From positions 694,162,420 through 694,226,419 of the forward strand of contig CM062813.1 in NCBI GenBank assembly GCA_031772625.1: DNA of 64,000 bases. The letters are read 5' to 3'. Each line of letters begins with the position of its first letter. The stretch's first letter is position 1. Source of the DNA: Pinus tabuliformis (Eukaryota; Streptophyta; Pinopsida; Pinales; Pinaceae). The translations under genes were made by a program, and so were the position numbers. This document shows positions 18,011-29,728 of this stretch, piece by piece. Under the pieces are notes generated by a model, which was not told where the DNA came from, did no database searches, and worked only from the letters and a program-made list of their open reading frames with translations.

Positions 18011-19882
18011 GTGGAATACTTGGAAACAAATTTCAAAAATCGATTTATCAAACATTGGAGGATTCTTGTTGGCATTAACTCATCACATCTTTCTGTTGTA
18101 TGCTTTATGATGCACTAATATGTAGAACACAACAGATAATTCTAATGTCAATATTTTTGCCAAGTACATTTCATGAGTTATCTGACACAAACAGGGAGTA
18201 TTATTTTTCATGGTTGTCTTTAAGAATGGGTTGAAATTGATATCATGAATTGAGTTACTTTCAACACTTTGATTTTTCTTAAATCTGTTTTATTTGGTAT
18301 GAAATTGTTGCGTAAGAATCATGAAGGAAATGAGCAATTCTTCTTGAACAAACTTATGTTTTCTTTCTGCCAAGTTTTTTTACAGGTTACAGGATAACAA
18401 AGTGATCATTAAGGAGATTGCATTGTGACGACAATTAGTCTTCCAAAGACTAAATTCATGAAAAATTCTAAAGACAAATCCATCTCCACAACCACTACCT
18501 TGCACCTCCCTTTCTGAAAAAGATTTTGAATTCCACCAATTGTAAGCATGACATTTCCATATCCATTTTTCACAGCAAGAGTTCTTATTCATATACCATG
18601 CATTTCCTTACATCCATTCCTTACAAGCTTATTGCCATTTTCCTTGTCATTACCATTCCCCTTCATTTCCGCCAATAAAACCCTGCTTGAGTCAAAGTCC
18701 TATAGTCTAAGTATCATTGAAAAAACACCTAGAGGCTTGCATGCCTTAATGGCAAGTACTCTTGCCAATGAAAAATGGGAGTACATTAATATCCCTTGTT
18801 CGTTGTATCTTGTAGGTGACTCGACCACGACAAATTTATTCGTACCTACAAAGATGTGTTAGGCATCCTGACTCCCATTGGAATCAATGGTAGGAGTTCT
18901 TGTGTTGGCTAGGGGCATTCATTAACGGCCACTAAGTCAACAACTTCTTGCTATGTTTGACATCGACACATTTAATCACATAGTAATATTTGTGCCATCG
19001 AGTGTTGAAGACTTGAAGACCCATATTTTGTAGCAGATGAAGCCAATTTCCTTTCATTGTTTTTCAGTTTGTCATCACTTGAGGACAAGTTAATAAATAA
19101 GGTTGGGGGGGAAATGTAACTTCTATATTTTGTATACCTTCCAAGCCTTATACATTTTCAGCCGCATTTAGCAGTAGATTCCGAACATTCAGTAGAAGAT
19201 CCAACAACAGATTCAACAGCAGATGCAGCAACAATAAAAGATTCACTTTTTCGATTTCATCCACCATTTTCACAACCAAGTAAAGAAGACTATGAACAAC
19301 AGTTTTTGCAGCCACACGTGCACAAATCTCATCCATTTTTGGAAGGGTAAGTTAAGGTATGATATTTTCTAACTTTTAACCATTAAATTCCTTGAAAAGT
19401 TAGAATAATATTTTTTGGAAAAACTTCACTTCCTTTCCTCATTTCACATAACTACCCAAACCATCCGTTTAAAGGGAAGGATACATTTACATACATACTT
19501 TGTCAGATTCATATCACATCCACGTTCATATATCACATTCTAAACCCCACTTACCTTCAAAATATATTCACTATTACATGAGCATACAAATGGCTTTGTC
19601 AAAAGTATTTAAAAGTTAATTGGATGCCAACACAATCATGGTCATTACACAAGAACCAACCATGATGCATTCCAACAAAAATACTCTGCAATAAATATCA
19701 CATTATCAAAATGCAAAGATCATATATTGAATGCAACAAACAAAATATGGTTGAAACACACAAAATAACGCTTTGCAAAAGTTAAGTAAATGATATCATG
19801 CAGAGTTTAAGCCAAAGCTCAAGTACCAAAAAGTAATGTAATAGATTGCATGAGGACATGCAATACTTTCAGTTTGGGGGTA
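18011..19882 (+). other. Element C 3' internal region with polypurine tract
   Basis: No convincing gene; short open stretches here are not recognised. The real polypurine tract (AGTTTGGGGGTA) ends at 19882, just before the LTR. A second G-run followed by TG (GGTTGGGGGGGAAATG, about 19102-19117) lies 770 bp upstream and may be a leftover from an earlier LTR junction. Confidence 0.6.
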
Positions 19883-21201
19883 TGTTGGGCCTCAAAATAG
19901 TCCTTATTTTCACTCCATTATTCACCAATACCTTCACATTTTACCTTCACGTCACCTCCACATCATTACATTTACCTCATTATTGGGTTATAACTATGCT
20001 TTTCCAAAGTTTATTAATTCTTAACATTTTAAAGTGGATTTATGGTTAAACTTTAGAAAATAATATGCTTATACTTATACCTAACAATTAGAATGAGTTT
20101 TTTGACATGTGTAGGTACAAAGGAAGCTTCCAGGGCATCTTTATGTGGCCTTGAATGGTAAAATTCGAATTTGATAAGATAAGCCTCATGGAAAAGATCA
20201 TGATCTCATGGAGAAGATCATGGACCTCATGGGGGAGATCATGGAGGATAGGGTTATGTGTCTAGATGGTTGAGAAATGTATGGAACTAAAGAGAGATTA
20301 GTGGATCATCATTATGAGTTTGTTATCTCATCCCATTGTATAAATAGGAGTACCTCCTCCATTCCAAAGGGAGGACTCTTGGAGCATGTATCCAACTTAT
20401 GATGGAATAGAATAAAGCTTCATTTTCCATAAATTTCCATTATATAGCTTTAGATATAAATTGTGTTAATGTAGGATATAAATTTATGGAATAACTTGTC
20501 ACTTTGTTCTTAGGAGAATTGAGCTCACTCTAAAATGATCAAAGGAACATTTTATTTCATAATAGATCTTATTTCATTGCTTAGATGTTTGAGGATTTGT
20601 TTGTGATTGATGAATGAGTTTTAAATCTTATCAGCATATGAGGGGATAACCAAGGGTCAAAGTTAGGCTCTCTCTCCATTTGATTTGCATGATAATTGAA
20701 ATTCATTCTTTTTCTTTTATGTTTCAAGTATCATATGAGGGGATAACCAAGGGTCTAAGTTAGGCTCTCTCTCCATTTGATTTGTATGATAATTGAAATT
20801 CATTCTTTTGCTTTTATGTTTCAAGTTATTTCATTTCTTATGCTTATGAATGAATCTTAGTTTAGTTTGGATTAGTATATGAGGGGACAATCAAGAGACT
20901 AAGTTAGTCTTTCTCTCTCTTTGAATCTGAACAACAATTAAAGTTCATTCTCTTGTCTTTATTTCAAGTTTTGGTTTTATGTAATCATTGATTTCTTTAT
21001 AATACTATAGGGAAGGACAATCAGGACCTCCTTAATTAGGAGCCTCTTCCCTTGCATATTATATTGAATTGTAAATAATTTAGTTAGACATAGAGTTAGT
21101 TGCCTACTCCTACATATATCTTGCTGGCATCATCACAAGCTTACGAGTTTCCCTGGTCGATAATTTAATGAAAGCAATTTAAGCAAATAAATTTCCCAAC
21201 A
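19883..21201 (+). repeat. Element C 3' LTR, 1319 bp
   Basis: Starts TGTTGGGCCTC after the polypurine tract and ends TTTCCCAACA. TATA box at 20339-20347. Its first 147 bp have no partner in the window because element A and the window edge hide the start of the other LTR. Confidence 0.93.
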
Positions 21202-21700
21202 AATATAAGTTCTCACATCATATAAATAGCAGAAAAGGAAATTATACCCAATACATTCAATGTAGAAAATAGTAAAAGATACACAGAATTAATGCAAAAC
21301 TTCTCTTTATTAATTCTCCAAATATTGCAAACTCAACTTTCCCTGCACACTCAACTGCAAGGGTCTGTGCACTCAGCTGCAAACTACTAGGCCTCTACGC
21401 ACTCAGTGCAGAGCCTTCTCCTACTCTATGACCCAAAGACACGACTTTACACTTTAGACTCAATGCTTCCTCATTAGATCTTCTATCTTCTTAGATGTCT
21501 CTTTACAATTAGAGCCTCACTCTATTTATACAATCCCATGGTCTGCGACATTACATTACAAAAGTAAGGGCAGATAACCCTATGACTTAATTACAACTTC
21601 GCGCTCTGTGCCCACAAATGGCCGAGTCTTTACATTGGACTTAATCAAAACTTGGGTTTTAAGCCCCAAAACTTGCCTTGGAGGGATCCCATGCCCAACA
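21202..21700 (-). repeat. Element D 3' LTR (part), with polypurine tract beside it
   Basis: In minus orientation it starts TGTTGGGCATGGGATCC at 21700, matching the starts of the element G LTRs. The purine-rich AAAGGAAGAAGGAAGAG (minus strand, 21701-21717) directly precedes it. The LTR's 3' portion lies on the far side of element C. Confidence 0.9.
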
Positions 21701-21719
21701 CTCTTCCTTCTTCCTTTGT

Positions 21720-23580
21720 GCAGCCGACTTCTCCATTTCCAATGCAGAGATGGTTGGAGCGCGCCACTCTGGCAGCCACGACTCAAGTACGGTGAATATG
21801 ACATCGTCCGTGCCCAGGTATGGGAGCTCCTTCCACTTCTTCGTGGGGTCCTTGCACGCCCTGATATACACGTGATGGAAGTATGCCTTAAACTCCGCGA
21901 AGATTTGTAGACTATTATAGACAGTGGGCGATAATCGCGGCTTGCGGTTAATCCCCATTTTGATGTTCATCTCCATGAACACCCAGAATATCTTACTATC
22001 TCGGATCCTCTGCGTGTCTTTAGTGGCCCACAGCGAATCATACTTCACTGCCTTTGGAAGATCCCGTGCAATTGTCGGGAACTAGCTATCCTCGGGAAAT
22101 TCCTAAGCCACTAACACTATGGATAGCAGAAGCCATGCATAGTGGAAGGTCTTCCCCTATTCCTGTGCCTCGCAGAAATTCTCTAGGAACTCCTTGCACA
22201 AGTACTCTGACCAATTAAACTAGAACCCCTCCGCGCACTGCGCAACAAGTGTTATCACTGGCGCAGGCACCTCATCTGCGTGACACTTTCACATAACCTT
22301 GCTAGCCAGTATCTGGGTGGTAACTCTGACTGCCTTATTGTTGATACTGGAGATCGCATACCCTCTCTTCTTTTTCTCCAGCTTGAATTTTTCTTTCATG
22401 GCCTCCATGATGACCAGATCATTACTTTTACTCTTCAAAATATCTGTTGGGTCCTCCCCCTTACAAGGGAGTCGGGTAATTCTATCGAATAGGTGGTCTG
22501 TGATGGGGATGGGCTCCTCCAGCCACAAGCACCCATCATGCACTAGGAAGAGCAGTTGCCTGATGACAAAGATAGTTACGGGGGCGCGATGGTAATGCAT
22601 CACCCAGAGCAGGTTTAACAAACCTTCTTTCTCTACTCCATGCAACCACTTGTGTGGCTCCAACTCTATGACTCCTGCCACTGTATTTTTCTTTGGCCGC
22701 ATTAGCTGCGCGGTTGCCAAGTGTGGCAATTTTTCATGGTCCTCAAGATCCCAATCTTCAAACTTTAGAGCCAGCACCCATCATTAGTGTGCTCCTTCAA
22801 AAATGGTATCATCGGGGAGCAGCGGAGTCTGCAGAGAGCTTTTTCTCTCATCTAGGTCCTTGGGCACCCTTGCTTTCCCTTTTCGCTAAGGAACATACGC
22901 AGGCAACATCGTCAGAGGGTCCGCACCCTGGGTTTCTTCCTCCATTTCTTCATCCTCCTCCTCTTCCACTAGGATTCCATCAAGGTCTTCCTCCTCCTCA
23001 TCAGTTTCCAAATTAACCGCTTTCCCCTTTTCTTCCATGGTTAGTTTAGTTCTCATCGGGTTTCAAGGGGACACGTGCACCGGTACCATAGGCTACTTAT
23101 CTTTCTTGGGTCTCAACATGCACAGTGATTTATGTATTTCTGCAACTATCCCAGCGCTTTCTAGGGCGTCTCCTATCATTATGGCCTCTGCAACCTCTTC
23201 AGCGGTCATCTCACCAATATCCATGGCTTCCTCTAGCATGGTCATATTGTTGTTCCACAAATATCTCAATAGTTCAAGTAGGTGCTCAAATAATGCCTTC
23301 AAATTCAAAGAATCGAACAAATCAGAGTTACTAAATCTCAGGATGCGCAATAGCTCAATTCTCAAATGGCCAAGTGTTGTTTTTTGGGAAGCCCTTTGCA
23401 ATTTATAGCGCCTTTTGAATTCGAATTCAACCGTTCCCCCCAAATCCGGTCCATTAATGCTCCCTTGGTGGCAGATTTTCCTTAATCTAGCCCATAAAGT
23501 TTGGCTTAAATGCCTGTCGCTCACTCCATTTGGTCTCAAACCAAGCATCATATCGTGAATAGCGACTATAACGGTCACTT
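21720..23580 (-). pseudogene. Element D accessory ORF region, broken
   Basis: Sense-strand open pieces between the integrase end and the 3' LTR, the longest about 160 codons each (23093-23578, 22289-22777, 21659-22048). Recognisable stretches include LLNLLWVMHYHRAPVTIFVI, an acidic run, and KFKLEKKKRGYAISSINNK. No match to a known enzyme. Position and general look recall accessory or env-like ORFs of plant gypsy elements. Element G, of the same family, has only about 270 bp in this place. Several breaks. Confidence 0.5.
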
Positions 23581-23749
23581 TCTAGCCAACCTACGTGGCA
23601 GCACAGCTACCTTTTCATTGTCGTGGACCCTGTGATACCTCGCTACTGCATGCAGTCCTGACATCTCGTAGCTCCCGAGCATAGTATTTTATAGTCCCGC
23701 GCCTCCTTTCAACTACCTGGAGTGCTAAGACTGTGCTTCTTGCGGCTAG

Positions 23750-24240
23750 TCAACTGGCCGAACCACCTGTATATGGCTTCAGCCGACTACCATTTACTTT
23801 TCCTAGAAAGAGTTCGCCTTTTAACTTCATCAACTGCACCGCACCACCATTTGTGGTTTCCTTAATAACATACAGTCCCTTCCAATGCATTAAACCAATA
23901 AAATCTTGGTGGTAGTCCCCAAGTTTGTCAACATAATCACGCTCATCCTGTTCTATTACCACAGTATTTTTATCAAGAAAGTCCCTCTTTATTTCTTCCT
24001 CAAGCTTCTAGACTTCTGCTTCCATCATGGCACTTTTCTCCCTCAACCGAACTCTTTCATCCTTGAGTTCTTGGAGCCTAAGTTCACCCTGCTGGTTCTC
24101 GTCATCGAGTCCCAACCGTTAATCTTCATGCTCTTCTAACGGCACGAGCCTTTATTCCAGGGCTCCACGGTTCTTTATCCCTACGAGCGCCATGAGGCAC
24201 GGACTAGGCATGATATACTCCATAGGTATTACATCCTCTA
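23750..24240 (-). pseudogene. Element D integrase C-terminal region
   Basis: Minus-strand text such as GLYVIKETTNGGAVQLMKLK and GKVNGSRLKPYTGG matches the corresponding part of element G (58792-59007, GPYVVKEVTDRGMVQLVKLN). This is the end of a gypsy integrase, the part that follows the catalytic core. Broken. Confidence 0.75.
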
Positions 24241-24419
24241 CTCTATCAACCAACCAATAAAGCATATGTTTGAGTACGTGCAGGTCCCAACCACTTCGTT
24301 ACGTGTTGCATACCTTGTCAAATGCTTCCGCGTGGATAAAATTTTGTGGGATTATTATTCCCACATACTGTCTGTCCAAACTTAAGAGCTAACTGCACAT
24401 CTTCCCCCCCAACACAATT

Positions 24420-25213
24420 TTATTGACCATACCTCTCAGTGCGGAGTTCATGCATATCCATGTAGGTTGTTTTCCATATGTTGGCATCCACCTGGCTAGA
24501 TGTGCACGCGGATTATCCTGTCCATCATACTTGTCTGTTAGTCACATATTATGCTTCCCAAACCATGTGCACATCATTCTCCTGCATTTGCACTAGTCCT
24601 CAAAGCTCTCTTTGTGCGTACCCCACCACCTCGCGGGCATAGCGCACAATACCCAATTCAAGGCCTGGAGACATTGCTATTCCAGTACCTCCTTTTCAAA
24701 CTTATCTAGGAAAGTATCTACCTCACTTAACCCATCATAAGTAGGCAGATCCCTCACTTCTGTCAATATGCAACGTAGTGATCTTATCATCATATTGCAA
24801 TTAAGTGTGGTTACATCGTGTAACCGGTTCTGCCATCGCTCTATCTCCTCATCAGAATCTGATGTACAGGAGCTTTCGTGCTCCCATGAGATCCATCCGT
24901 CCGCGTTGGGATTTACCCAATCTTGCTCTCGCACAATTATTTTGTAGATGCAGTCCAAATCATCGTCACCTTCATAGTTGCACACCAGCTCTATATAGCA
25001 TGATCCCTCAGCAAGGTCCAAGGGTATAACTACGCATAGAGACTTCTTCTCAAAAATAATATTGCGCTTCTTCAGATTAATCACCCCATTCATGTCATTG
25101 GCCCAATCAATTCCTAAGAGAGCAGGATAGGGATTGTTGTCATCAACAATCTCTATTACTTCAAATTCTTCGAGCGCGCTCACTCCCTCAATATCCACAG
25201 TGATTCCCTGCAA
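24420..25213 (-). pseudogene. Element D protease end, linker and second gag-like domain
   Basis: The 178-codon open piece at 24677-25213 holds the second half of an aspartic protease (VDIEGVSALEEFEVIEIVDD, NPYPALLGIDWANDM) and an acidic linker (SCTSDSDEEIERWQNR). Downstream, toward 24420, come PARWWGTH and KYDGQDNPRAHL, a pattern seen in gypsy gag domains. Element G shows the same order, so this is a family trait. Broken. Confidence 0.65.
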
Positions 25214-25417
25214 TCACCCCATAGGTATTATCTTCTATTGGTTCGCCATTTGCAGCTGAATAAGAGACCATTACAGCATAAGCCTCCCCATGCGCTCCCA
25301 TGTCTGCTTCAGTAGAATGTTCTCATCCGATCATAAATCCAAAATTACTTGGTCCATCTCATATTCTCCAATCTGTACTGTTAACCTCATTTCTCTTCCT
25401 GTCCTCGTCTTATGCTT

Positions 25418-25915
25418 TCAAATCTTCCGGACTACACGTGATTCTCCTTGTGTGGTCCCAGCGCATTTGTTAATGAGTTCCTGTAATCCATTTACAGATT
25501 TATTGTCACGCAATAACTTCATGCATGTTTCTAGGAACGTCGTAAGCATAGATGGGTCCATTTCTGGCTCCGATCTATCTTTGCTTCCTGAAGTGGAGGC
25601 ATCAGCAAATCTCTTTCTAGCTTCCATGAAGGTTTCCTTAGCACGCTCCAAATCAAACTCTACTTCTTTCGTCGGAGCCTTGTGAACCCAAGTACTATCT
25701 TCAGGATATTTTCCTTTATCATCTCCCATCGTGATTCCACTTCGGAGCACAATGTTCACATTTGGATCTTCCTCGCGCGGCTTAGACCTCATCATATGCA
25801 GGTTCTGAGTCAGGGGAGGCGGTAGCACTCCCTTGTCTTGTATCCTAGCTATTAGCGTAGGACAATCTTTCGTCTCATGATCAAACAAGGTACAATACAG
25901 ACATGATGGATGCAT
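25418..25915 (-). pseudogene. Element D gag C-terminal part (zinc-knuckle remnant and linker)
   Basis: CLYCTLFDHETKDCPTLIAR is a CCHC-like knuckle, followed by a hydrophilic linker (SKPREEDPNVNIVLRSGITM) shared almost word for word with element G at 52440-53090. Such knuckles bind the element's RNA in the particle (known for the family). Confidence 0.72.
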
Positions 25916-26673
25916 TAGGTTCGTACAATCACAGGCATAATGTCCTAGCCCTCCGCAATTGAAGCATATTAGCTATCTGCAACCTCTTCCAAGTCCTCCT
26001 CCACCTCGACCTTGCCCACACCCCTCAAATCATGTTCGCGCCACTCCTGTATTCTAGTCTAGGGGTTGTGTTTCAACCTAAACCTTGTAAGTGGGAGTTC
26101 TATCCATCATTAACTCATAGCTTCTACAAGTACTCTCATCTTGTCCCACTGACCTACAAAAGTTATAGAACAATTGCTACGAATTTTATGTATACCTCTG
26201 TAACAAATGGTAGTTGTCCGTAGTGTGTTTCCCTCTTATTTGAAAAATCGCGCACCACAGAACAGGTGTCTTGCTAGGTCCTTCTTGTGCCTCCAGCCTT
26301 AACGGCATCGTTCCTCCTCCCGCGAGGTAATTTTCAAACACCAGGCAGTGGTTGTTATCATGACCCTGACCCGTGCATTTTACACATCACACTTCTTCGC
26401 GCACTTTTGGGCAAGCTGTCCTATCCTGTTTTAGACTCTGCATCTCAAGGCATAAGTTTTTCAACTGCATGTGGATCTACTAAACTCCCAGTTACGATCC
26501 TACATCAGGGTCTCATGCAGCCTCATCACGATCTCTAAGGCCTCTACCTGAGTTGTTAACTTCTGTTGTGACAGCATGCTCCTCAGATGTGGCGTTAAAG
26601 ACACTACAAACCATTCACGATGATGTCCATCCATCGGGTTCATATTAGCTTCATGACTTGTACACTTCAACCG

Positions 26674-26979
26674 CTAATCAAGCTCCCAAGGGGTCTCGCC
26701 TGGAAGCATTGTGATCTCTTTGAATCTAATGATCGACTGTGCCTCTAACTTCGGCTTATTAAATTCTTTGTTTAGCATTGCTTGGATATCTATGATTCCC
26801 ACATTCAGATTATTATTGGAGTGCTTAATATACCAAATCAGTGCACGGTCCTTTAGAGCACTGACCAGCGTCACTTTCTTTATATTATCATCTGTAACTC
26901 CCTGTTCTTCCCATACGTCCCTTATCATGAACCAAAACTGGTCTAGATCTTCATTTCCTACTCCCTTGAACACAGACAA
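26674..26979 (-). pseudogene. Element D gag capsid-like domain
   Basis: Open piece of 101 codons, with FWFMIRDVWEEQGVTDDNIK, KDRALIWYIKHSNNNLNVGI and FKEITMLPGETPWELD. It matches element G at 51500-51900. A Pro-rich run is encoded just upstream (about 27000-27065 on the minus strand). Confidence 0.75.
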
Positions 26980-27242
26980 CTTTATTGTGCTTGCTATGTT
27001 GACTCACGATGGTGGCGGAGGTGGTATGGGTGAAGATGGAGGTGAAGGCGGTCAAGTTGGTGGCAGTGTGGGTGGGGATGGTATGCACAGAATCCTCTGC
27101 CTTATCAAATGGATCACACTTCACAGCGAGTCCTTCGCGAGCTCTTCCTCGTCCCCTCGCAGAGGTGAAATCAAAGGGCTATTCGCTAGTCCCTTACTTC
27201 CTTCGTTTTTGTAGGTTTTTCCGCTTCGTGTATCTTTGAACA

Positions 27243-27722
27243 TCAAGGTAATTGCATAACCCTCTTTTCACACAATAGCATTTTAATCCAAGTATTCATA
27301 GAATTTACGTACTTGCCTCGTGATCCTTTGAGAAAGCATCGCTCTACCTCACTATTGTTGACTGAAGTATCTACCGCGAACTCAGTAATGAATCCTCCTA
27401 TAATCTGATCGAACCAATGATCAACAACGCCCGTGATCTTATCCTCTGATGCTTCCAATCTGCGCACCAACTCTGGGTTCCACACAATAGAATTGTTGAG
27501 TTTCCACTTTCCTTGGCTATCTTCTAGCTTCGTGATCCACTCGTACAGCTCAGTAGGGAAAGATGCGAAAAAGATTTCGTGGATCTCTGTGTACAGGTGG
27601 CAGTCTAACCACTCTTCTTTTTTCAGTCGCAGATTCCTATTTTCTTGCGCTGCAAACTCGTGAATTCTCCTATCTAGCCAACCTTCAATTTCCTTCTTGG
27701 TTGGATTCCAATGATATGACAT
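27243..27722 (-). pseudogene. Element D N-terminal gag-associated domain
   Basis: Open piece of 159 codons beginning about 40 bases after the primer site: MSYHWNPTKKEIEGWLDRRI, EWITKLEDSQGKWKLNN, HWFDQIIGGFITEF. The same domain is found in element G near 50770-51236. I do not know its function; its place suggests the start of gag. Confidence 0.7.
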
Positions 27723-27765
27723 CAGACATCTCTATGCAGATTCAGGTCCTGACAACACAACCATT

Positions 27766-28498
27766 TGTTGGCTTGAGGGGGCTTGACCCAAGTTCAGAGT
27801 TAATTAACCAAACAAATCCCTACACTACTAGCCCTTTTGGCAACAGCGCATGGAGCACAAACTGAGGTCTCACCCAAAGTAGTATGGGGGGATGTTGGAA
27901 CCAAGTTTCCGCACCCTTGAGGTGTCTGACGGGCTGATTTATTCCAACTGTGAATGGCTTCGCGCAGGTCACTTTGCGCACTGCCCTGACCTATGAGGCC
28001 TTCACAATCTATTATAATTGCCTTCGCGCGGCCCTAACTAGGGGCTGAGGTGCTTTCGCGCTGCTAAGGCAATGATCTGTGCTATTTCCCCAAGTTACTC
28101 CACAAATCTTACTTATCTTCTTATAATTTTTAGTTTACTTCACGTAAACAGATACCTTATCTTATATTAACTTAATCAACACAATCATATATGTTTGCGC
28201 AACATATAAATAGCATAAATGGAATTTATACCCAATACATTCAATGTAGAAAACAGTAAATAAATACATAGGAATGGTATAAAACTTCTCTTTATTAATG
28301 CTTCAATCAGTTACAGACTCAACCTGCCCTGCGCACTCAGTTACAGGGGTCCACGCACTCAACTGCAGACTACTAGGCCTCTATGCACTCAGTTGTAGAG
28401 CCTTCTCCTACTCTACAACCCAACAACTCGACTCTACACTTAGATAAGACTCAATTTTTCATCCTTCATTCTACTTCTCTAACTGATTTACAACTTAT
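27766..28498 (-). repeat. Element D 5' LTR (part) with primer site at 27745-27765
   Basis: In minus orientation it ends CCCCCTCAAGCCAACA, then AATGGTTGTGTTGTCAGGA, a degraded tRNA-Glu complement (compare element G). Its start is replaced by fragment K at 28499. Confidence 0.8.
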
Positions 28499-29728
28499 AG
28501 CATATACGCGGGTTCACTTCACATAAATAAGCATGTGTACGCTACTGTAAACAGAGTAAAAGGCATATACAAATCTTCACAAGGAAAGTAAAAGACAAAG
28601 CCAAATCAAAAAGATCAGACTTAAGGTCTAAGACGCTAGTAGACCAAAAAGACTGTAATAGCAAGCAAACCGAAAAATGAGCCCTGATTGACACTGAACA
28701 ACCCAAACTAGGAATAGCAAGATTGTTATCCCCAGTGGAGTCACCAATTCTGTTACGGGAATAAGTACCATAGGGCTTTGGGTTAGAACCGCAACAGAGC
28801 AGAAGAAAACTACAACAAGAAACACTCATACAACTCAGGAAAAATGCTTATATAAACAAACTACGTAAGAGCGGCCGTACCCAGATTTCCTTTGTTCGAG
28901 TAGGTCCCATAGGGTTCAGACCCTCTGCAACTCCCGATGTTCTTCAAACCTGAAAATCATCCAATTCGAACACACATAGCAGTATAGAAGTAAAGCATAT
29001 TCACGAAATTTGACTTTATATAATATAAGAAAATGATTGATCATACATCAAAACAACATTCATATATGAATTACAACATAATTTGATGCATAAACAAAGT
29101 TATTTTCATAAACAAGACAACATTTCTTTTATTGCAGTAAGCTATAAATAACATGGATAGAATTCACCTGCATCTTCTTCTTTCGGCTCCAAGCAGAACT
29201 GTCCTTCGGATTCATCCTATCCCAGCGTTCAACAATCTTCTTCCATAACCAAAACCATGATATCTCAAGCAAGAGGGTTTATATCTATCATCAAGGAAAC
29301 AAGGGTTTCCTGAAGCCTGGGGAAGTGCATGAGGCACAAGGATTCATCAAACTCAGTCAGGGATAATCTCAGTATAATAACTATATCTCTTCTCCTCCTT
29401 TAGGCCTTCCCATAGAAGTTTATACTTCTCCAAATTATTTTTTTATTTGGGAAACAGTTGGGCCACAGGCAATAGGAGGTAATCAACAAGTAAAACCCAT
29501 GAACTCCGCCCATAATTAAGGAAATTTAATTTTTTAAGTGTTTTAACACATATACGTGGGTTGGGTATTGACTAACCCGCATGTACATGCTTTTATCTCA
29601 GGACAAAGTAGTGTACAGGGAATAAAACATTATTTTTAAAATATTTGGACCAAATCTGGAAGGAGGGGTTTCCCTAGGCCATAAACCAAGCATCACAAAT
29701 ACCAAGGGTGATAAATGGTGTTATAACA
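28499..29728 (-). mobile_element. Fragment K: Tat-like gypsy LTR plus the start of its internal region
   Basis: LTR at 28751-29728 in minus orientation, from TGTTATAACACC to CCCGTAACA, followed by GAATTGGTGACTCCACTGGG, a primer site of the type common in Tat elements, and about 225 bp of leader. No coding domain and no second LTR: a 5' remnant lying between two overlapping copies of the element D LTR. Confidence 0.72.

Larger units (their letters stand above)
12523..21201 (+). mobile_element. Element C: non-autonomous Athila-like LTR element carrying host gene pieces
   Basis: Left LTR part 12523-13699, tRNA-Asp primer site 13700-13722, internal region of 6.2 kb, polypurine tract AGTTTGGGGG, right LTR 19883-21201. 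The first about 147 bp of the left LTR lie beyond element A, which is inserted there. LTRs differ by about 20 sites in 1.18 kb (hand count, about 1.7%). No gag, protease, reverse transcriptase or integrase was found inside; instead there are host gene fragments and AT-rich filler. It resembles a LARD-type element that depends on a relative. It sits inside the 3' LTR of element D. Confidence 0.85.

Noticed and set aside
18548-18862. 104-codon plus-strand ORF in element C
   Set aside because: Leu/Phe/Ser-rich low-complexity translation with no family pattern; overlapping short ORFs on the other strand are just as long.
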